The translations under genes and the position numbers were made by a program. From Pseudonocardia kunmingensis (lineage in GTDB: Bacteria > Actinomycetota > Actinomycetes > Mycobacteriales > Pseudonocardiaceae), in the NCBI RefSeq assembly GCF_006716445.1, contig NZ_VFPA01000005.1, positions 62,001 to 126,000 on the forward strand: DNA of 64,000 bases. The letters run 5' to 3'. Below the pieces are notes generated by a model. That model saw only the letters and a program-made list of their open reading frames with translations. It was not told the DNA's origin and searched no databases. Below, piece after piece: positions 34,106 to 41,826 of the stretch; the first letter of the stretch is position 1; the number at the start of each line of letters is the position of its first letter.

Positions 34106-35653
34106 GTGCTCTCGTGGATCCGGCGCCGAACCGACCAGGTGAACGACGCCGACCGCGCGGTGTCGCGGGCGATCTCGGCCCTGCCGCCGAGCCCGCTCGA
34201 CACCGCCATGAAGACCGTCTCGACCGCCGCGAACCACAGCATGCTGTGGTTCGCCGTCGCCGCGATCCTCGCCGCCCGGCGGGGCGCGAGCCGCAAGGCC
34301 GCGGCCCGCGGTGTGCTGGCGATCGCGGGCGCGAGCGCCACGGCCAACGGCCTGTTCAAGCCGCTGCTGCCACGGCGCAGGCCGGCCGCGTCCGAGCTGC
34401 CCGCCTACCAGACGTTGCCGAACCCGCCGACGTCCTCGTCGTTCCCGTCGGGGCACGCCGCCTCCGCGGCGGCGTTCGCCACGGCGGTGGCGATGGAGAG
34501 CCCCCGGCTGGGCCCCGCCCTCGCGCCCCTGGCCGCCTCGGTGGCCTACTCCCGCGTGCACGTCGGCGTCCACTGGGGTTCCGACGTGCTGGCCGGTGCG
34601 GCGCTCGGCAGCGGCATCGCGCTGGCCACCCACCGGTGGTGGCCGGTGCGCCGCACCGACGAGGCCCGGGCCCGCCCGCTGGACGCCGTGCCGGAGCTGC
34701 CTCGGGGGAAGGGCCTCGTGCTGGTGTCCAACCAGCGTTCCGGGGATCCGGACTACGACCCGGCGACCGACCTGGAGGCCGCGCTCCCCGACGCCGTCGT
34801 CGTCCGCGCCGCGCCCGGCCGGGATCTCGACGAGCAGCTCGACGCCGCCGTCGCCGAGCGGGACGGCTGGGTGCGCGCCGTCGGCGTGGCGGGCGGGGAC
34901 GGCTCGGTCGCCGCCGCGGCCGCCGTCGCCGGGCGTCGCGACCTGCCGCTGGTGGTGGTGCCCACGGGCACGCTGAACCACTTCGCGCGCGACGTCGGCG
35001 TGTACGACATGCAGGAGGCCGTGGACGCCACCGGCGCGGGCGAGGCGGTCGCCGTCGACCTGGGCCTGATCGACGTGCATCCCGGTCACGGCTCCGACCC
35101 GCACACGGGCGACGTCGTGCGGACCCGCTGCTTCCTCAACACCGCCAGCATCGGGTCCTACCCGGAGCTGGTCCGGCTCCGGGAGAAGTGGCAGCCGCGG
35201 TGGGGCAAGTGGCCCGCGTTCGCCGCCGCGCTGGTCGTGGTGCTGCGCCGGTCCGAGCCGGTGCAGATCAAGGTCGACGGCCGGTGGCTCGCGGTGTGGT
35301 TCCTGTTCGTCGGCAACGGGCCGTACCACCCGCGCGGGATGGTGCCCGCCTGGCGCCCGTCACTCGACTCCGGCCTGCTGGACGTGCGGTGGCTGCGCGC
35401 CGACATCCGCTTCTCCCGGCTGCGGGCGGTGCTCGCGCTGGTGCTCGCCGCGCTCGGGCACAGCCGGGTCTACCACCAGCGCGAGGTCGGGGTGCTGGAC
35501 GTCGAGCTGGCCGTGCCGGGGATGCTCGCCACCGACGGCGAGGTGATCGAGACGGCCGGGCGCTACACGTTCCGGGTCGCGGAACGACCGATCCCGGTCT
35601 ACCGCCGCGACGAGGAGCGCTGGACCGGGCGGCACCGGCCGTTCCTGGGCTGA
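34106..35653 (+). CDS. PAP2 phosphatase fused to diacylglycerol-kinase-like domain
   Basis: 515 residues. An N-terminal membrane PAP2 domain (about 1-185) shows K-x6-RP (KPLLPRRRP), FPSGHAAS and SRVHVGVHWGSDV; the C-terminal part (about 195-500) is a lipid-kinase domain with VAGGDGSVAAAA and PTGTLNHFARD. The two-domain layout occurs in actinobacteria and suggests one protein that dephosphorylates and phosphorylates lipids, though substrates are unknown. GTG start at 34106. Confidence 0.85.
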   Translation: MLSWIRRRTDQVNDADRAVSRAISALPPSPLDTAMKTVSTAANHSMLWFAVAAILAARRGASRKAAARGVLAIAGASATANGLFKPLLPRRRPAASELPAYQTLPNPPTSSSFPSGHAASAAAFATAVAMESPRLGPALAPLAASVAYSRVHVGVHWGSDVLAGAALGSGIALATHRWWPVRRTDEARARPLDAVPELPRGKGLVLVSNQRSGDPDYDPATDLEAALPDAVVVRAAPGRDLDEQLDAAVAERDGWVRAVGVAGGDGSVAAAAAVAGRRDLPLVVVPTGTLNHFARDVGVYDMQEAVDATGAGEAVAVDLGLIDVHPGHGSDPHTGDVVRTRCFLNTASIGSYPELVRLREKWQPRWGKWPAFAAALVVVLRRSEPVQIKVDGRWLAVWFLFVGNGPYHPRGMVPAWRPSLDSGLLDVRWLRADIRFSRLRAVLALVLAALGHSRVYHQREVGVLDVELAVPGMLATDGEVIETAGRYTFRVAERPIPVYRRDEERWTGRHRPFLG

Positions 35654-35693
35654 CGGTGCCGGCGATCGGGTTCCCGGCCGTGCCCGTCAGCCC
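35647..35693. terminator. Bidirectional hairpin spanning both stop codons
   Basis: GGGCTGACGG and CCGTCAGCCC form a perfect 10-bp inverted repeat around a GC-rich 27-nt centre. The arms contain the stop codons of the convergent lipid-kinase and VOC genes, so one hairpin serves both transcripts. Confidence 0.65.
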
Positions 35694-36067
35694 CCGCTGC
35701 CGTACGGGCGCGTCAGCACCTCGAGGTTGTGCCCCTCGGGCGAGTCGAAGTACAGGCCGCGGCCGCCGTCGTTCGTGTTGAACCCCGGGGTGCGGCGGCC
35801 GGGGTCGGCCCAGGTCGGCAGCCCTCGCCGCGCGAGCCGCTCGGAGACCGCGTCGAACTCCTGCTCGCTGATCAGGAAGGCGTAGTGCTGGGGGGTGATG
35901 TCGCCCTCGACGTCCATGAAGTCGAGGCTCACCCCGTTCTGCAGCTCGACCACGGCGAACGGGCCGAACGACCCGGGCTCGGGCAGCCCGAGGACGTCGG
36001 TGACGAACCGGGCCTCGGCGTGCTTGTCGTGGGTGGAGACGATGGTGTGGTTCAGCTCGACTGCCAT
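35687..36067 (-). CDS. VOC (glyoxalase-like) family protein
   Basis: 126 residues with one VOC domain: ELNHTIVSTHDKHAEARFV at the start (His ligand) and GRGLYFDSPEGHNLEVLT at the end (Glu ligand). Its ATG overlaps the XRE regulator stop by 16 bp, so the two are coupled. Probably a glyoxalase- or dioxygenase-like enzyme; substrate unknown. Confidence 0.82.
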   Translation of the reverse strand: MAVELNHTIVSTHDKHAEARFVTDVLGLPEPGSFGPFAVVELQNGVSLDFMDVEGDITPQHYAFLISEQEFDAVSERLARRGLPTWADPGRRTPGFNTNDGGRGLYFDSPEGHNLEVLTRPYGSGG

Positions 36068-36915
36068 GCGGCCAGCATCGGGCCTGAAGCCGGGTTCAGG
36101 TCAAGGTCCGGGCGGGTGCGCAGCGCCGCCGAGGTGAACTCGTCGAGCGGGTAGAACAGCTCGATCGCCAGCTCCGAGAGCGTCACGTCGGCCGGGGCGC
36201 CGAAGGTCGCCATGGTGCTGAACATCGACAGCACTCCCTGCGGAGTGCGGATCTGCAGCGGCACCTCGATCGGGCTGGCCCGACGCGGTTCCCGGTCGCT
36301 GCCCGCCGCACCGTCGGACGCCGGCGCCGGGTAACGGCCGACCTCGTCGAGGAGCGCGCGCAGCTCCGGATCCCCCGACGCGTTCACCTGGCGCTGTAAC
36401 CGGTCGAGGAACAAGGTACGCACCTCGCTCAGGTTGACCAGCCGCGCCGCGAGCCCGTCCGGGTGCAGGGCGAGCCGGAACACGTTCGGCCGCGGCGCCA
36501 GCAGGCGCTCCGGCACACCGTCCATGAGCACGGCCATCCCGCGGTTCGCGCCCAGCACGTTCCAGCACCGGTCGACCAGCACCGCCGGGTACGGCTCGTG
36601 CGCGGTCAGCATGACCTCGACCGCGGACCGGACCGCGGCCATGTCCTCGTCGTCGAGGCTGCTCTCCCGGTACGCCGGCGCATAGCCGGCGGCCAGCAGC
36701 AGGGCGTTGCGCTCGCGGAGCGGGACGTCCAGGGCGGTGGACAGCCGCAGCACCATCTCCCGGCTCGGGCGCGCCCGTCCGGTCTCCACGCAGGACAGGT
36801 GCCGTGCCGACGTCTCCGCGGCGAGCGCGAGATCGAGCTGGCTGAGCCTGCGTCGCTGCCGCCACTGCCGCAGGAGGGCACCGATCCGCGGGGGCTGGAG
36901 GTCCACGTCCGTCAA
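36052..36915 (-). CDS. XRE-family regulator with MmyB-like ligand domain
   Basis: 287 residues. The N-terminal Cro/C1 HTH (LSQLDLALAAETSARHLSCVETGRARPSREM, about 24-54; key S-x-R-H-L-S) is followed by the MmyB-type domain (YPAVLVDRCWNVLGANRGM; later PLQIRTPQGVLSMFSTMATFG). MmyB-like domains bind fatty-acid ligands in Streptomyces. It controls or is coupled to the overlapping VOC gene and faces a small membrane-protein gene across a palindrome. Confidence 0.87.
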   Translation of the reverse strand: MTDVDLQPPRIGALLRQWRQRRRLSQLDLALAAETSARHLSCVETGRARPSREMVLRLSTALDVPLRERNALLLAAGYAPAYRESSLDDEDMAAVRSAVEVMLTAHEPYPAVLVDRCWNVLGANRGMAVLMDGVPERLLAPRPNVFRLALHPDGLAARLVNLSEVRTLFLDRLQRQVNASGDPELRALLDEVGRYPAPASDGAAGSDREPRRASPIEVPLQIRTPQGVLSMFSTMATFGAPADVTLSELAIELFYPLDEFTSAALRTRPDLDLNPASGPMLAAWQSS

Positions 36916-36942
36916 CCTATCGAGCCGGGGATCAGCGCAGCC

Positions 36943-36959
36943 ATGACCTCACAGGTCAT
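36943..36959. promoter_or_regulatory. Palindromic operator between divergent genes
   Basis: ATGACCT-CAC-AGGTCAT is a perfect 7-bp inverted repeat, flanked by an outer GGGGATCA / TGATCCC pair. It lies 28 bp upstream of the XRE start and 58 bp upstream of the divergent membrane-protein gene: a likely binding site for the XRE protein. Confidence 0.55.
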
Positions 36960-37017
36960 TGATCCCGGTACCTCGGCGGTGCACCGTCACCGCTGACGTA
37001 CCGATCGAGGAGGCCCC

Positions 37018-37464
37018 GTGAGCACCGCTGTACCGACCACACGACCGCAGTTCCCGACGGGTGGCGACGACCGCCTGCTGCGCCGGATCCTGCGGATCGA
37101 CGCATGGAGCACGGGCGCCTTCGGAGTCGTCATGCTCGCCGGTGCCGAGCCCCTGAGCGGCCCGCTCGGCCTCCCGACGTCCTGGTCGGTGCCGTTCGGG
37201 GTCGCGATGCTCGGCGGGGCGGCGGCGCTCGGCCTCATCGCGGGCCGTCCCCGGATCCCGTGGCGGCACGGCGCGGCCGTCGTCGCGGGGAACCTGCTGT
37301 CCGGCGTTGCGCTGCTCGTGCTGACGGCCACCGGCCTCGTGCCCCTCACCGGGGCGGGCGTCGCCTTCATGGCCGCCGGGGCGGTCGTGGTCGGGGTCTA
37401 CGCCGCGATCGAGTTCGTCGGCGTGCGGCGGCTGCGAGGCGCGGACGCGCGGGCGGCGGCATGA
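37018..37464 (+). CDS. Four-helix membrane protein
   Basis: 148 residues with four predicted transmembrane helices (about 31-47, 58-77, 85-106, 113-136) between a disordered N-terminus and a basic C-terminus. No functional family recognised. It diverges from the XRE regulator across a palindrome and its stop overlaps (ATGA) the ATG of a broken NAD(P)-binding oxidoreductase. The pair was probably a membrane protein plus NmrA-like oxidoreductase operon under the XRE regulator. Confidence 0.7.
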   Translation: MSTAVPTTRPQFPTGGDDRLLRRILRIDAWSTGAFGVVMLAGAEPLSGPLGLPTSWSVPFGVAMLGGAAALGLIAGRPRIPWRHGAAVVAGNLLSGVALLVLTATGLVPLTGAGVAFMAAGAVVVGVYAAIEFVGVRRLRGADARAAA

Positions 37465-37629
37465 GGCTCACCGTGTTCGGTGCGACCGGCGGCACCGGCA
37501 GGGGCGTACCGCAGTGCGCTCGAGGCCGACGTGCCGGGCGGCAGCATCAGCCGCGCTGACCTGGCGCGCGCCCTGCTCGACGTGCTGGACGATCAGGTGA
37601 GCGTCCGGCACGCGATCGGGGTGGCCCGC
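37461..37629 (+). pseudogene. NmrA-type NAD(P)-binding oxidoreductase, internal deletion
   Basis: Starts MRLTVFGATGGTGR, the intact dinucleotide-binding N-terminus, but within 20 codons the frame shifts and stops at 37556. A second frame (from about 37503) encodes the family's C-terminus: AYRSALEADVPGGSISRADL followed by ARALLDVLDDQVSVRHAIG. The middle, about 150 residues, is missing. So this is one oxidoreductase gene reduced to its two ends by an internal deletion. The start still overlaps the upstream gene by ATGA. Confidence 0.75.
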
Positions 37630-37648
37630 GCCGCGATGTGGGTGCCGG

Positions 37649-38449
37649 TCAGGACCCGTTGTCGCCGGTGCCGTTCACCGCGCCGCTGCCGGCCGGGGCG
37701 TCGTCGCCGCCCGCCACCCCGGTGGTGGCGCCGCTCTCGCCGCGGTTGGCCTCGGGGAGCAGGCCGCGCAGCGCGTCGCCGTCGAAGCGCCGGAAGGTCC
37801 GGCGCGGGCGGGTGCGGTCCAGCACCGCCACCTCCAGGGCGCGGACGCCGAGTACCTCGGGCGTGCCCCCGTTCGGTGCCGATCCCGCCTGGAGGCCCTC
37901 CACGGCGATGGCGACCGCCTCGGCCAGCTCCAGCCCGGGCCGGTAGGTCTCCTTCAGCTTGGCGCTGATCGGCTCGGTGGTGCCGCCCATGACCACGAAC
38001 TGCGGCTCGTCGGTGATCGAGCCGTCGTAGGTGATGCGGTAGAGCTGGTCGCTCTCGGCGTCGGCGCCGACCTCGGCCAGGCACAGCTCCACCTCGTAGG
38101 GCTTCTGCTGCTCCACGAACGAGGTGCCCAGCAGCTGGGCGTAGGCGTTGGCCAGCCAGCGGCCGGTGACGTCGCGCCGGTCGTAGGAGTAACCGCGCAG
38201 GTCGGCACTGCGGATGCCGGCGGTGCGCAGGTTGTCGAACTCGTTGTAGCGGCCCACGGCGGCGAAACCGATGCGGTCGTAGATCTCCGAGACCTTGTGC
38301 AGCGCGGTGGAGCGGTTCTCCGCCACGAAGAGCACGCCGCCGGTGTAGGTGAGCACGACGACGCTGCGGCCCCGGGAGATGCCCTTGCGGGCGAGCTCGG
38401 ACCGGTCGCGCAGCAGCTGGTCGACCGAGGAGTAGAACGGCATGGTCAT
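37649..38449 (-). CDS. prcA: Proteasome subunit alpha
   Basis: 266 residues opening with the alpha-type MPFYSSVDQLLRDRSELARKGISRGRS gate region, then an Ntn-like fold without a catalytic Thr. The last 50 residues are a Gly/Ala-rich acidic tail (GVAGGDDAPAGSG). PrcA forms the outer heptameric rings that gate the 20S core and dock the ATPase. Its ATG follows the prcB stop by three bases, so the two are cotranscribed. Confidence 0.95.
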   Translation of the reverse strand: MTMPFYSSVDQLLRDRSELARKGISRGRSVVVLTYTGGVLFVAENRSTALHKVSEIYDRIGFAAVGRYNEFDNLRTAGIRSADLRGYSYDRRDVTGRWLANAYAQLLGTSFVEQQKPYEVELCLAEVGADAESDQLYRITYDGSITDEPQFVVMGGTTEPISAKLKETYRPGLELAEAVAIAVEGLQAGSAPNGGTPEVLGVRALEVAVLDRTRPRRTFRRFDGDALRGLLPEANRGESGATTGVAGGDDAPAGSGAVNGTGDNGS

Positions 38450-38452
38450 GGG

Positions 38453-39319
38453 TCAGCCCCCCGGGTTCTCGGTGCGGCCGGTCACGACGTCACGCACGAT
38501 CGACTCGATCTCGTCCTCGGGGCGGCGCACCGCGCCGTCCGGGCCGGTGATGCTGACGACCACGGGGAAGATCCGGCGGGTGAGGTCGGGGCCGCCGGTG
38601 GCGGTGTCGTCGTCGGCGGCGTCGTAGAGCGCCTCGACCGCGGCGCGCACGGCGCCCGGCATGTCGGCACCGGGGTTGTGGCGCTTCTTCAGCGCCGACT
38701 TCGCGAACACCGACCCGGAACCGATGGCGTGGTAGCCGAGCAGCTCGTCGTAGCGCCCGCCCGCGGCGTCGTAGGTGACGATGCGGCCACCCGAGCCGTT
38801 CGGGGCGGCGAGGTCGTAGCCGACGAGCAGCGGCACGACGACGAAGCCCTGCAGGGCGGCGCCGAGGTTCTGCTGCACCATCCCGGCGAGCTTGTTGGCC
38901 TTGCCGTCGAACGACAGCGAGACGCCCTCGGTCTTCTCGTAGTGCTCGAGGTCGACGGTGAACAGCCGGGCCATCTGCAGGCCGAAGCCCGCGGTGCCGG
39001 CGATCCCGATCGCGGAGTGCGAGTCGGTGACGAACACCTTCTCGATGTCGCGCTGCGCGATGACGTTGCCACTGGTGGCGCGCCGGTCTCCGGCGATCAC
39101 CACGCCGTCGGCGAAGGTCAGGGCGACGATCGTGGTGCCGTGCGGGATGTCGACGGCCCCGGCGGCTCCCGCGCCGACCGGGAGGCCGGGAGGCACTCGT
39201 CCGGGCAGCAGGTGCGGTGCGGCGGTGGTGACGAAGTCGGTGAACGACGTGACGCCGGGGGCGAGGAAGGCGCCCAGGCCTGCGGGCGCGCCGAGCGGCG
39301 GACGCTCAGGGAACGACAT
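38453..39319 (-). CDS. prcB: Proteasome subunit beta
   Basis: 288 residues. A 61-residue propeptide ends VDIPHG, after which TTIVALTFADGVVIAGDRRAT supplies the N-terminal catalytic Thr (T62) plus the conserved Asp and Lys region. Autocatalytic cleavage at G-T activates the peptidase. prcB is upstream of prcA and downstream of pup, the standard order. Confidence 0.96.
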   Translation of the reverse strand: MSFPERPPLGAPAGLGAFLAPGVTSFTDFVTTAAPHLLPGRVPPGLPVGAGAAGAVDIPHGTTIVALTFADGVVIAGDRRATSGNVIAQRDIEKVFVTDSHSAIGIAGTAGFGLQMARLFTVDLEHYEKTEGVSLSFDGKANKLAGMVQQNLGAALQGFVVVPLLVGYDLAAPNGSGGRIVTYDAAGGRYDELLGYHAIGSGSVFAKSALKKRHNPGADMPGAVRAAVEALYDAADDDTATGGPDLTRRIFPVVVSITGPDGAVRRPEDEIESIVRDVVTGRTENPGG

Positions 39320-39382
39320 GGTCAGGTCGGAGCCTCTCTCCGTGCGGGGTCGTGCAGGTCCGTGCAGGTGTGCGGGGAGCGG

Positions 39383-39580
39383 CTACTGGCCGCCCTTCTG
39401 GACGTAGGCGCGGACGAAGTCCTCGGCGTTCTCCTCGAGCACGTCGTCGATCTCGTCGAGGATGGTGTCGACGTCCTCGCCGAGCTTCTCACGCCGCTCC
39501 TGGCCTGCGCCCGCGGCGTCGGCGCCGTCCTCCTCGTCGCCCCCGCCGCCGCCCTGGCGCTTGGTCTGCTCCTGCGACAT
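39383..39580 (-). CDS. pup: Prokaryotic ubiquitin-like protein Pup
   Basis: 65 residues, Gly/Glu-rich and disordered, with the ATPase-binding helix (EKLGEDVDTILDEIDDVLEE, about 30-50) and C-terminal VQKGGQ. The final Gln must be deamidated to Glu by Dop before PafA can attach it to lysines. ATG 39580 follows GAGGAGGG. It precedes prcB by 63 bp. Confidence 0.97.
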   Translation of the reverse strand: MSQEQTKRQGGGGGDEEDGADAAGAGQERREKLGEDVDTILDEIDDVLEENAEDFVRAYVQKGGQ

Positions 39581-39696
39581 GGTGATCCCTCCTCGCGCCT
39601 GCCCGCCGCCGGCCGCGCACCGGCCGGCGTAGGTGAACACTACCGAGCCGATGGGCGACACGCCCGCATCCGCGGGCGCTCCGCCCATCCCGCGGG

Positions 39697-41214
39697 TCAG
39701 CCGCGGGTGAGCGCCTCGACGAGCTCCTCCGCGGTGCGGGAGCGCTCCAGCAGCTCCCCGACGTGCCGGCGGGTGCCGCGCAGGGGCTCCAGGGTGGGGA
39801 TGCGGACCAGCGACTCGCGGCCGAGATCGAAGATCACCGAGTCCCACGACGCGGCGGCCACCTCGGCCGGGTAGCGCTCCAGGCAGCGGCCCCGGAAGTA
39901 GGCGCGGGTGTCCTCCGGGGGGTTCCGCATCGCGGCGACGACCTCCTCCTCGGCGACCAGGCGCTTCATGGAGCCGCGTCCCACCAGCCGGTTGTAGAGG
40001 CCCTTGCCCGAGCGCACGTCGGTGTACTGCAGGTCGACCAGGGCGAGCCGGCCCGAGTTCCAGGCCAGGCCGTCGCGTTCCCGGTAGCCCTCGAGCAGGC
40101 GCAGCTTCGCGGTCCAGTCGAGCCGATCCGCGGTGCTCATCGGGTCGCGGGCGAGGTCGTCGAGCACCTCGCCCCAGAGGGTGAGCACCTCGGCGGTGGC
40201 CTCGTCGACGTCCCCGCCGAGGGTGTTCTCGACGTGCTTCTGCGCCTTCTCGAAGTAGGCCCGCTGCACGTCGAGCGCGGTCATCTTGCGGCCGTCGCTG
40301 AGCTCGACGAGCGTGGTCAGGCCCGGGTCGTGGCTGATCCGGTGCACCGAGCGCACCGGCTCGGCGAGGCGTAGTTCGTCGAACCGGACCCCGGCCTCGA
40401 TCATGTCGAGCACGAGCGCGGTGGTGCCCGCCTTGAGCAGGGTGGAGTACTCGCTCATGTTGGCGTCGCCGATGATGACGTGCAGCCGCCGGTACTTGTC
40501 GGCGTCGGCGTGCGGCTCGTCGCGGGTGTTGATGATCCCGCGCTTGAGCGTGGTCTCGAGCCCGACCTCGACCTCGATGTAGTCGCTGCGCTGCGAGAGC
40601 TGGTAGCCGGCCTCGTCGCCGGTGGCCCCGAGCCCCACGCGACCGGCCCCGCAGACGACCTGTCGGGTGACGAAGAACGGCGTGAGGCCCGCGACGATCG
40701 ACGGGAACGTCGTCGAGCGGTTCATCAGGTAGTTCTCGTGCGAGCCGTAGCTCGCGCCCTTGCCGTCGACGTTGTTCTTGTAGAGCTGGATGCGCGGGGC
40801 GCCGGGGACGGTGGCCGCGCGCATGGCGGCCTCCTCCATCACCCGCTCCCCCGCCTTGTCCCAGATCACGACGTCGCGCGGGGTGGTGACCTCGGGCGTG
40901 GAGAACTCGGGGTGGGCGTGGTCGACGTAGAGCCGCGCCCCGTTGGTGAGGATGACGTTGGCAGCGCCGAGGTCGTCGAGCTCGGACTCGGCGGGGTTGT
41001 GCATCGTGGGCGCGGACAGGTCGAATCCGCGGGCGTCGCGCAGCGGGGACTCGACCTCGTAGTCCCAGCGGGCGCGCCGGGAGCGCGGGATGTCGGCCGC
41101 GGCCGCGTAGGCCAGCACCACCTGCGTGGAGGTGATCACGGGGTTCGCGGTGGGGTCGCCGGGGACGGAGATCCCGTACTCGACCTCGGTGCCCATGATC
41201 CGGCGGGCGGTCAC
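39697..41214 (-). CDS. dop: Deamidase/depupylase Dop
   Basis: 505 residues, PafA-like fold: MGTEVEYGI at the start, RLYVDHAHPEFSTPE with the catalytic Asp, KNNVDGKGASYGSHENYL and RGIINTRDEPHADADKYRRL. Dop converts Pup-Gln to Pup-Glu and removes Pup from proteins. The roughly 40-residue insertion after YGISVPGDPTANPVI matches the Dop loop that PafA lacks. It lies 116 bp upstream of pup on the same strand. Confidence 0.96.
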   Translation of the reverse strand: MTARRIMGTEVEYGISVPGDPTANPVITSTQVVLAYAAAADIPRSRRARWDYEVESPLRDARGFDLSAPTMHNPAESELDDLGAANVILTNGARLYVDHAHPEFSTPEVTTPRDVVIWDKAGERVMEEAAMRAATVPGAPRIQLYKNNVDGKGASYGSHENYLMNRSTTFPSIVAGLTPFFVTRQVVCGAGRVGLGATGDEAGYQLSQRSDYIEVEVGLETTLKRGIINTRDEPHADADKYRRLHVIIGDANMSEYSTLLKAGTTALVLDMIEAGVRFDELRLAEPVRSVHRISHDPGLTTLVELSDGRKMTALDVQRAYFEKAQKHVENTLGGDVDEATAEVLTLWGEVLDDLARDPMSTADRLDWTAKLRLLEGYRERDGLAWNSGRLALVDLQYTDVRSGKGLYNRLVGRGSMKRLVAEEEVVAAMRNPPEDTRAYFRGRCLERYPAEVAAASWDSVIFDLGRESLVRIPTLEPLRGTRRHVGELLERSRTAEELVEALTRG

Positions 41215-41279
41215 CGGCCTGCCTCCACGTGCGCGCTCATGGGGCGAGCGTAGCCCCGGGGGCGCGCCATGATGTGCGG

Positions 41280-41795
41280 GTGCGGGCAGAGGACGAGGCG
41301 GTGGCGCTCTACGACGCGTGCGGGCAGGAGATCGGGGTGGCGCCGCGCGGCGTCGTCTACCGCGACGGGCTGTGGCACGCCAGCTCGGCGGTGCTGGTCC
41401 GCAGCGGCGACGGCGCGCGGGTCTACCTGCACCGGCGAGCCCCGGACAAGCTCATCTTCCCGGGGCGGTACGACTGCTGGGCGGGTGGCGTGCTCGGGCC
41501 GGGCGAGGCCCCCGACGCCGGGGCGGCGCGCGAGCTGGACGAGGAGCTCGGCGTGCGCGGGGTGCCGCTGCGGGCGCGCGAGCGGGTCCCCTACGACGAC
41601 GGGACGCTGCGCTGCCACCTGTTCACCTACGAGGTGCGCTGGGACGGCCCGCTGCGCCACCAGCCCGAGGAGGTGGTCTGGGGCAGCTGGGTGACGCTCG
41701 CGGAGCTCCGCGCGCGGCTCGACGACCCGCAGCGCTGGCCGTTCGTCCCGGACGGCCGGGTCGCCGTCGAGCGCTGGCTGGCGGCCCGCGCGTAG
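41280..41795 (+). CDS. NUDIX hydrolase
   Basis: 171 residues with the Nudix box G-x5-E-x7-RELDEELG (GGVLGPGEAPDAGAARELDEEL, key G, E, RE, EE). Similar to isopentenyl-diphosphate-isomerase-like or YfcD-type Nudix enzymes (VLVRSGDGARVYLHRRA). GTG 41280 or 41274 fits the homologous start; an upstream frame to 41229 overlaps dop's promoter region. It diverges from dop and precedes the amidase by 31 bp. Confidence 0.85.
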   Translation: MRAEDEAVALYDACGQEIGVAPRGVVYRDGLWHASSAVLVRSGDGARVYLHRRAPDKLIFPGRYDCWAGGVLGPGEAPDAGAARELDEELGVRGVPLRARERVPYDDGTLRCHLFTYEVRWDGPLRHQPEEVVWGSWVTLAELRARLDDPQRWPFVPDGRVAVERWLAARA

Positions 41796-41826
41796 GTTGA
41801 TCGAGGACGAGCCCCGACCGGAGGAG

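Noticed and set aside
32306..35329. Reverse-strand 1,007-codon frame across pafA and the lipid-kinase gene
   Set aside because: It is a frame-shifted shadow of pafA joined to an antisense shadow; pafA in its own frame is unmistakable.
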